Below, piece by piece: positions 58,224-64,000 of a stretch of DNA of 64,000 nucleotides (the stretch's first letter is position 1; each line of letters begins with the position of its first letter). Both the position numbers and the translations under genes were made by a program. Under the pieces are notes generated by a model. It was not told where the DNA came from and did no database searches. It saw only the letters and a list, made by a program, of their open reading frames with translations. This DNA is from Gammaproteobacteria bacterium (GTDB lineage Bacteria; Pseudomonadota; Gammaproteobacteria; HK1). Location of the stretch: assembly GCA_021773635.1 (NCBI GenBank), contig JAJFJV010000013.1:1-64000 (forward strand). The letters are read 5' to 3'.

Positions 58224-59816
58224 ATGACCGATCTGCTCCATCGACTCATCGACCATTGGGCCATGCTTACGCCCGATGCCGATGCCCTTCTATACCAGAA
58301 CGACACCCTTTCCTATAAGGCATTGGCTGAGGGTGTGGCGAATACTGCTAACGCCCTTTTTGAACTCGGCCTTGAAAAACAGGAACGGGTTGGCATTTAT
58401 CTGGAAAAAAGACTTGAGACAGTTCTGTCTATTTTTGGCGCCTGCCATGCGGGAGGAGTTTTTGTCCCCATCAATCCCCTACTCAAGGGAGAACAGGTTC
58501 AGCACATTCTCAATGACTGCAATATCCGCATACTGATCACTTCCGAAAATCGGCTTGATACGATCGCAACGGTGCTCACCCATTGCCCGGACCTTCACTC
58601 CGTCATCCTGGCAGGAGCATCAAACGACGAATACCCGGCGAAGGGCCGGCTGGGTATTTATTCCTGGGACCCGCTATTCCGGGCGGGCCTTGAGTCCCGG
58701 CGAACCCACCGGGTCATTGATACGGATATGGCCTCAATCATCTACACCTCCGGGAGTACCGGAAAACCCAAGGGTGTCGTCCTGACCCACCGGAATATGG
58801 TTGCAGGTGCCCGGAGCGTTGCCACCTACCTTGAAAACACATCCGAAGATCGGCTGCTCGCCGCCCTGCCCCTCAGTTTTGATGCGGGCTTCAGCCAGCT
58901 CAGCACAGCATTTCACGCGGGAGCCAGCGTTGCGCTGATGAATTATCTGTTACCACGGGATGTCGTCAATGCGGCCAATCGCTACCAGATTACCGGCCTC
59001 GGTGCGGTGCCACCCATGTGGATCCCTCTCTCCCGCCAGACCTGGCCCGAAGATGTCATAAACAATCTCCGTTACATCACCAATACCGGTGGCGCTATGC
59101 CGCGCAGTACCGTTGATGCCCTGCGCAAGGCGCTGCCAGAAACCCGTGTTTTTCTCATGTATGGTCTCACCGAAGCCTTTCGCTCCACCTATTTGCCACC
59201 GGATGAAATCGATCAGCGTCCGGACTCCATCGGTAAGGCCATTCCCAATACCGAGATTATGGTGGTTCGGCAGGATGGTAGCCCCTGCGCCCCCAATGAG
59301 CCGGGGGAGCTCATTCACCGGGGCGCCCTCGTTGCCCGTGGTTACTGGAACGATCCCGAGCGCACCGCTTTGCGCTTTCGCCCGGTCCCCAGAGAAGAGG
59401 ACGGCATTCCCGGACAGGAACTATCGGTCTGGTCTGGAGATACGGTGCGGATGGATGAAGACGGCTACCTCTATTTCATCGGCCGCGAGGATGAAATGAT
59501 CAAGACATCCGGCTACCGCGTGAGTCCTACCGAGGTGGAGGAGGCGCTCTATCGTACCGGCATGGTGCACGAGGCGGTCGTTTTTGGGGCTCCCCATCCA
59601 GAACTTGGCCAGGGTATCGCTGCCATTACTGTTCCTGTTGATAAAGATGACTTCTCGGAACAAAAGTTGTTGAATGCACTGAAACCGTTGCTGCCGAACT
59701 TCATGCTTCCCGCTTATGTGGATGTCCGCGAGTCGCTGCCCCGCAATCCTAACGGCAAGATTGACCGCGCCACCGTTTCCGGCAGCTTCACAGCCCTTTT
59801 TGAAAATAACGAATGA
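58224..59816 (+). CDS. AMP-forming acyl-CoA ligase, exosortase A-associated, 530 aa
   Basis: The ANL superfamily motifs are present: IIYTSGSTGKPKGVVLTH (P-loop), FLMYGLTEAFRSTY, SVWSGDTVRMDEDGYLYFIGR (hinge) and PRNPNGKID (catalytic Lys near the C-terminus). The N-terminal sequence closely resembles acyl-CoA ligases of exosortase A loci. In those loci it normally occurs with an acyl carrier protein and a PLP decarboxylase; neither is directly next to it here. It may activate a fatty or amino acid for polymer modification. Confidence 0.87.
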   Translation: MTDLLHRLIDHWAMLTPDADALLYQNDTLSYKALAEGVANTANALFELGLEKQERVGIYLEKRLETVLSIFGACHAGGVFVPINPLLKGEQVQHILNDCNIRILITSENRLDTIATVLTHCPDLHSVILAGASNDEYPAKGRLGIYSWDPLFRAGLESRRTHRVIDTDMASIIYTSGSTGKPKGVVLTHRNMVAGARSVATYLENTSEDRLLAALPLSFDAGFSQLSTAFHAGASVALMNYLLPRDVVNAANRYQITGLGAVPPMWIPLSRQTWPEDVINNLRYITNTGGAMPRSTVDALRKALPETRVFLMYGLTEAFRSTYLPPDEIDQRPDSIGKAIPNTEIMVVRQDGSPCAPNEPGELIHRGALVARGYWNDPERTALRFRPVPREEDGIPGQELSVWSGDTVRMDEDGYLYFIGREDEMIKTSGYRVSPTEVEEALYRTGMVHEAVVFGAPHPELGQGIAAITVPVDKDDFSEQKLLNALKPLLPNFMLPAYVDVRESLPRNPNGKIDRATVSGSFTALFENNE

Positions 59817-61078
59817 GCCTCGATGGCAGCACGCCCCATGCCCTAAGCGGGGAAACTGGAGAGCACCATTTGGGAACTTCCGGTATCCAGCATCATTTAG
59901 TTCCGGCTCACACCACCCTGCGCTTCCAGGATCTGTATCGTCAACAAAACAACGCCACCATCAGGCTTCTGAACGAATCCGGTCTGCTCTATACCTATAA
60001 TGGCCGGGGAGCTATTTGGCAACTACTGCTCAGCCTGAAAAACAGCACTCGCAAGACGGTACTCATACCCGCCTTTCATTGCCCAAGCATGGTATTTGCG
60101 GCTATTGATGCGGGTTTTAGTCCGGCCTACTATGGTATCGATGACAATCTGGAGATCGATCATGAAGATCTGCTGGCTAAGCTCGATCGGCATGTTGCGG
60201 CAGTGCTCACAGTCAATTACTTCGGATTTCCGGCAGATCTCGAATGTTTAAAGAGCGCATGCAAGGACGCGGGCATAATGCTCATCGAGGATTGTGCCCA
60301 TTCCTTCTATTACGCCAATCCTCTTCGCCTTGCCGGTGAACGAGGTGATGCAGCAGTCTTCAGCTTTCGGAAAACGCTACCCTGCGGAACCGGCGGCGGT
60401 ATGCGTATAAATAATCCGAGCATTCACATCGACATTCCAGAGGCACGCAGGCCCCTTTCCGAATCGCTGCAGAATCTCAAAGGATTGGGGGAAGAAGTGT
60501 TGGCCAATAGCCGTTACGAGCACCTGAAGCGCGCTTACGATCGCATTGAAGGAATCAGGACATCCTTCGGAAAGAGTGCATATGAGGAACCGGATAAATC
60601 AGCAACCCAAGGTACCTCTGAATATCTTTCCAGTTACCGGTTTCACAAATCCCATGGAATTACCCGGATTCCCTGGTCCACTCAGCAATTGCTAAACAGG
60701 GCATGCCTGGAAGATATATCCAAACAACGGCAGGCCAACTATCGGACAGCTTCTGAAATAATTCAGGAGACCTCTGGATTGAAGGTTTTATTTTCACAAC
60801 TACCGAAACATGTCGTTCCGTGGTGTTTTCCTGTATTGATGGATAGCCGTAGCAACATTGACCATAAGTTGCGTGTTCGTGGAGTGCCGCTATTTACCCA
60901 TGGCGAGACACTCCATCCCTCTCTCCTTGAGCTTGCCACCACAGAGCCCGATATGGTTGCCAGGGCACGTAATATATCGGAGCGCATACTGTGCTTTTCC
61001 ATACATCAAAATCTTTCAGAATCCGAAGTAAGTGCGTACTGCGCTACAGTCAATAGCTTCAATGTAGCCAGTAGTTAA
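59813..61078 (+). CDS. DegT-like PLP aminotransferase, divergent, 421 aa
   Basis: ATG overlaps the ligase stop by four bases. The fold is DegT/DnrJ-like but divergent: FHCPSMVFAAIDAGF, LIEDCAHSFYYA and AVFSFRKTLPCGTGG (PLP Lys187) are visible. It has a longer N-terminus than the sugar aminotransferases. Coupling to the acyl ligase suggests a joint step (for example transfer of an activated group), but the substrate is unknown. Confidence 0.78.
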   Translation: MSLDGSTPHALSGETGEHHLGTSGIQHHLVPAHTTLRFQDLYRQQNNATIRLLNESGLLYTYNGRGAIWQLLLSLKNSTRKTVLIPAFHCPSMVFAAIDAGFSPAYYGIDDNLEIDHEDLLAKLDRHVAAVLTVNYFGFPADLECLKSACKDAGIMLIEDCAHSFYYANPLRLAGERGDAAVFSFRKTLPCGTGGGMRINNPSIHIDIPEARRPLSESLQNLKGLGEEVLANSRYEHLKRAYDRIEGIRTSFGKSAYEEPDKSATQGTSEYLSSYRFHKSHGITRIPWSTQQLLNRACLEDISKQRQANYRTASEIIQETSGLKVLFSQLPKHVVPWCFPVLMDSRSNIDHKLRVRGVPLFTHGETLHPSLLELATTEPDMVARARNISERILCFSIHQNLSESEVSAYCATVNSFNVASS

Positions 61079-61099
61079 GGAGCGAATGGTTCATTCCCG

Positions 61100-62215
61100 A
61101 TGCAAATCGAAATATACAATAATATAAACGATCTTGAGCCCGTCTCGTCTTCGTGGAATCACCTGGTCGAGAAACAGGCGAAGGAAATTGATGGACCTGG
61201 CCCTACCAGCACTTTCGATTGTGTGCGCCTGCTTTGCGAAACTCACCTTCCAGACTCATCCCTGAACATTCTGGTAGCGCGTGAGGACGGTAATATCCGG
61301 GGAATCATGCCGCTCTATAACGGGATGACACCATTTTCCCTTGGCGAGAGACAAGAGTTGGCAACCGTTCCCGGCCTGTACCCCGTTCGTGTGGGCCTGA
61401 TCGCGGAACCCGGCTACGAAACAAAATTTGCTACAGAGCTCCTTGGCACTCTTCGGGATATTGATGCCAGGTGGGATGTGTTGTTACTGAACGCAGTCAG
61501 CGGAAGTACATCAGATAAAGCGCTCCAGGATGCGGTGGACAGACTTTCCATGGAACCGTATCCGGTAGACTCAGCTGCATCTCCCTACATGCAGCTTCCG
61601 GAATCGTCACAGCATTATCGTGATTCCATGAGTTCGAAACTGGCAAAAAATATTCGCTGGTGTGCCAGACGGCTTGACAAGATAGGCGACCTGACCATGG
61701 AGACAGTGACAGATTCCGGACAGGTGGAAGGCTTTCTTTCCGATCTGACCCTTGTGGAAAAGTCATCCTGGAAAGAGGACTCCTTGACCTCACTTACCAC
61801 CAACCCGCGGCAAATGGAGTTTCATGAAAAGCTGGCACCAGTTGCAGCACGTAACAAATGGCTACGTTCCTACGTGCTGAGAGTGGGGGAAAAAGCAGTG
61901 GCTTATCAATTTGGACTGCTATTCTCGGGAACCTACTATCTGCTGAAAACGAGCTATGCAAACGACCTTGGAAAATTCAGTCCCGGCTCGGTTCTTACTC
62001 ACAGGATTATAGAAGATCTTTGCGATGCGGAGGACAAGGTCAATCTATTCGATTTCATGGGAAAGTGTGAACAGTACAAGATGAGATGGACCAGCGATAC
62101 CTATACCAGGCAGGTATATGCTATCCATAACTTGACCTGGAGAGGCCACCTGCATAAGTTTCGCGGCAAACTCTCCGCATCCCTCCGCCGTACAACCAAA
62201 CCAGCCGGTGCCTGA
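61100..62215 (+). CDS. GNAT/FemAB-fold acyltransferase (CelD-like), 371 aa
   Basis: Two-lobed GNAT-type protein: N-terminal LNILVAREDGNIRGIMPLYN, a middle SSKLAKNIRWCARRLDKIGD and C-terminal AYQFGLLFSGTYYLLKTSYA plus LFDFMGKCEQYKMRW. This pattern resembles BioF2/CelD-like acetyltransferases found in cellulose and EPS loci. It follows the divergent aminotransferase and may acylate a sugar. There is a second related gene at 63533. No membrane segment. Confidence 0.78.
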   Translation: MQIEIYNNINDLEPVSSSWNHLVEKQAKEIDGPGPTSTFDCVRLLCETHLPDSSLNILVAREDGNIRGIMPLYNGMTPFSLGERQELATVPGLYPVRVGLIAEPGYETKFATELLGTLRDIDARWDVLLLNAVSGSTSDKALQDAVDRLSMEPYPVDSAASPYMQLPESSQHYRDSMSSKLAKNIRWCARRLDKIGDLTMETVTDSGQVEGFLSDLTLVEKSSWKEDSLTSLTTNPRQMEFHEKLAPVAARNKWLRSYVLRVGEKAVAYQFGLLFSGTYYLLKTSYANDLGKFSPGSVLTHRIIEDLCDAEDKVNLFDFMGKCEQYKMRWTSDTYTRQVYAIHNLTWRGHLHKFRGKLSASLRRTTKPAGA

Positions 62216-62267
62216 GTATCCCTCGGTACGTTTCAGCATCTATTAGGCAGTTGATATCTATACGGTA

Positions 62268-63530
62268 ATGGCCAAGCGCGTTCTCCTTATCGCCTATCAC
62301 TTTCCACCGATTCGTGGAAGCAGTGGGATGCAGCGTACCCTTGCCTTCTCCCGTTTCCTTCCGAAGTATGGCTGGGAACCACTTGTCTTGAGCGTACACC
62401 CCCGTGCTTATAGTGATACTGGAAAAGATCTGCTTGCCCTGTTGCCGCAGGAACTCAAGATCTCACGCGCGCAGGCCTGGGATACAGCCCGCCATCTCGC
62501 CTGGCGCGGCCGTTATGCAGACCGAATGGCATTACCTGATCGCTGGATTAGCTGGCTTCCCGGAGGAGTGACCTCGGGTTTACGCCTGATAAGAAAATAC
62601 CGGCCACAGGCGATATGGTCGACCTATCCAGTCGCTACCGCGCACCTGATCGGATGGACGCTTAAGAAATGCACCGGGATTCCCTGGATAGCGGACTTCC
62701 GTGACCCAATGGTTGAGAAGAATCCGCGTACCGGTGCTATAACACCTTTGGACACTTCGCTTCGCCGGGCACGGCTCTTTGTTGAAAGACGTTGTGTGGA
62801 AAAAGCTGACCGCCTGGCTTTTTGTACCAAGGGAGCATCGAGCATATGCCAGGAACGCTACCCGACCATAGCACCGGAAAAATCCCATGTTATTCCGAAT
62901 GGCTATGATGAGGAAAGTTTCCAGAAAGCAGAAGAACACATCCCATCCGGAAAATCAGGCGACAGGCCTGTTACCCTGCTCCACAGCGGTATTCTTTATC
63001 CAACACCAGACCGCGACCCAAGCCATTTCTTCGCCGCCGTTGCTGATCTAAAAAAGCAAGGCATACTTGTCCCGGAAAAAGTACAATTTATACTGCGTGC
63101 ATCGGGCCACGATGGTCACTATGCCCCCATTATTAATAAGTTGGGAATCTCCGACCTCGTCCGGCTAGCCCCCGCCCTTCCCTATGAAAAAGCGCTTGCT
63201 GAAATGCTCTCTGCTGATGGCCTCCTGCTATTCCAAGGATATACCTCAAACCCGGCCATACCCGCCAAGCTATATGAATATCTTCGTGCAGGAAAGCCGG
63301 TGATCGCGATGGCCGACCAGGACGGAGAAACGGTAGCTCTGCTTAAAGCACTGGGCTCTCGATATATCTTCTCCATCGAGGATGCTGATGCTATAGCTGA
63401 TGGCCTTTCCTGCTTCCTGTCCGATCTGGATAAAAAAAAGGTAACGGTTCCCGACAAGTCCGCTATTTCGCGGTTCGACCGCCGGCGAGAGACCGGGCTT
63501 CTCGCTAATTTACTGGATGGTTTGAAATAG
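62268..63530 (+). CDS. Family 4 glycosyltransferase, 420 aa
   Basis: GT-B fold with MAKRVLLIAYHFPPIRGSSG and WIADFRDPMVEKNPRTG at the N-terminus and VIPNGYDEES, then YTSNPAIPAKLYEYLRAGKP at the C-terminus, all typical of GT4 enzymes. It transfers a sugar to a lipid-linked intermediate. It lies between two acyltransferase-like genes. Specific sugar unknown. Confidence 0.85.
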   Translation: MAKRVLLIAYHFPPIRGSSGMQRTLAFSRFLPKYGWEPLVLSVHPRAYSDTGKDLLALLPQELKISRAQAWDTARHLAWRGRYADRMALPDRWISWLPGGVTSGLRLIRKYRPQAIWSTYPVATAHLIGWTLKKCTGIPWIADFRDPMVEKNPRTGAITPLDTSLRRARLFVERRCVEKADRLAFCTKGASSICQERYPTIAPEKSHVIPNGYDEESFQKAEEHIPSGKSGDRPVTLLHSGILYPTPDRDPSHFFAAVADLKKQGILVPEKVQFILRASGHDGHYAPIINKLGISDLVRLAPALPYEKALAEMLSADGLLLFQGYTSNPAIPAKLYEYLRAGKPVIAMADQDGETVALLKALGSRYIFSIEDADAIADGLSCFLSDLDKKKVTVPDKSAISRFDRRRETGLLANLLDGLK

Positions 63531-63532
63531 AA

Positions 63533-64000
63533 ATGAGCAATCACAGTTACACCGATCTATCATGGAACGAGACTCCTGAACGGGTATTTTCCACCTGGGA
63601 GAAATTAGTTCAGGAACGAGCACTCAATCCTTCCCTGCTTCCTGAATGGATAGAGTGCGTCGCGAAAAGCCATAACCTCCTTTCCGATATCAGGGTGTTT
63701 CACAACTGCAATGATTCCCAGCCGCATGGAATCTTCCCCTACCTTATACGTAAACGAAAAATAAACGGGCTACCTCTACGTTGTCTGGAGTCAGCGTCTA
63801 ATCTTGTTTCCTACCATCCAGACCTGATTTGTTCAACAACCTGCAATGACTTGATGGAAAAGTTATTTCAGCATACTGAGGGAAAGTGGGATATTGCATA
63901 TATTCACAACGTAAGCCCTGAAAGTCTGGCAGCGGCGCAGATTATCAGCTATGCACGTGGTGGCGATAATGTGCTATTGCAATATCCGGCCGAGTCGTCC
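63533..64000 (+). CDS. GNAT/CelD-like acyltransferase, N-terminal part cut by window edge
   Basis: An ATG two bases after the glycosyltransferase stop opens a frame of 156 codons that runs off the window. It begins MSNHSYTDLSWNETPERVF and contains LLPEWIECVAKSHNLLSDIR and GIFPYLIRKRKINGLPLR, the pattern seen in BioF2/CelD-type acyltransferases. It is probably a paralogue of the gene at 61100. Partial; C-terminus not visible. Confidence 0.7.
   Translation, partial: MSNHSYTDLSWNETPERVFSTWEKLVQERALNPSLLPEWIECVAKSHNLLSDIRVFHNCNDSQPHGIFPYLIRKRKINGLPLRCLESASNLVSYHPDLICSTTCNDLMEKLFQHTEGKWDIAYIHNVSPESLAAAQIISYARGGDNVLLQYPAESS

Noticed and set aside
1-64000. CRISPR array, rRNA or tRNA gene
   Set aside because: No regularly spaced repeats and no recognisable tRNA or rRNA segment were seen by eye.
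28196-64000. Exosortase (xrtA/epsH), polysaccharide export (Wza-like) and chain-length genes
   Set aside because: Searched for among the plus-strand genes but none has the required motifs; they may lie outside the window.

Overview
The window suggests a gammaproteobacterium (inference, no rRNA or other marker is present). The host genes are of types found in exosortase A (XrtA/PEP-CTERM) exopolysaccharide loci: a PrsT-type TPR lipoprotein, a FemAB-like protein, an exosortase-associated acyl-CoA ligase and an asparagine synthase-like amidotransferase. Short hairpin repeats of REP/BIME type lie between the host genes. The exosortase itself is outside the window.

Region 1 (1 to about 25.1 kb) is most of the late region of a siphovirus-type prophage, almost all on the minus strand. 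Read from 25 kb downwards it encodes a terminase small-subunit-like zinc-finger protein, large terminase, portal, a MuF minor head protein with a C-terminal HExxH domain, a protease-scaffold-capsid polyprotein, a lysis block (alpha/beta hydrolase, GH108 muramidase, secreted nuclease-like protein, two small membrane proteins), a beta-helix protein and a 22-residue-repeat protein, then connector, tail terminator, tail tube, a G/GT chaperone pair with a TTTTTTC slippery heptamer, the tape measure and tail-tip genes running off the left edge. Two plus-strand genes interrupt it: an AT-rich HEPN-like gene (17.6 kb) and a 53-residue membrane ORF (6.2 kb) that fills the gap between chaperone and tape measure. 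Integrase, repressor and replication genes are not in the window.

Region 2 (25.1 to 28 kb) is host DNA on the minus strand: a zinc alcohol dehydrogenase, a YkgJ-type cysteine cluster protein and a tandem PilZ protein. Region 3 (28 to 38 kb) has a membrane-anchored repeat protein, PrsT and GalE on the plus strand, then a candidate Csr/Rsm-type small RNA with a strong terminator at 33.1 to 33.2 kb, and on the minus strand an ATP sulfurylase/APS kinase fusion with altered sulfurylase motifs, a PIN/RHH toxin-antitoxin pair with a palindromic operator, a secreted serine protease and a UDP-GlcNAc 2-epimerase.

Region 4 (38 to 64 kb) is a polysaccharide locus on the plus strand: amidotransferase, glycosyltransferases, FemAB-like proteins, an AlgD-type dehydrogenase, a nucleotidyltransferase two-gene unit, four sugar aminotransferases, a NeuD-like acetyltransferase, a Wzx-like flippase, a WbpB-WbpD fusion followed by a WbpE-like aminotransferase (amino-uronic acid sugar synthesis), a periplasmic beta-helix protein, and the exosortase-type acyl ligase. 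Genes at 48.4 to 51.9 kb look clearly richer in A+T than their neighbours, which suggests an acquired sugar cassette. Together these genes would make nucleotide sugars, assemble and flip repeat units and modify the polymer; export and polymerase genes are not seen.
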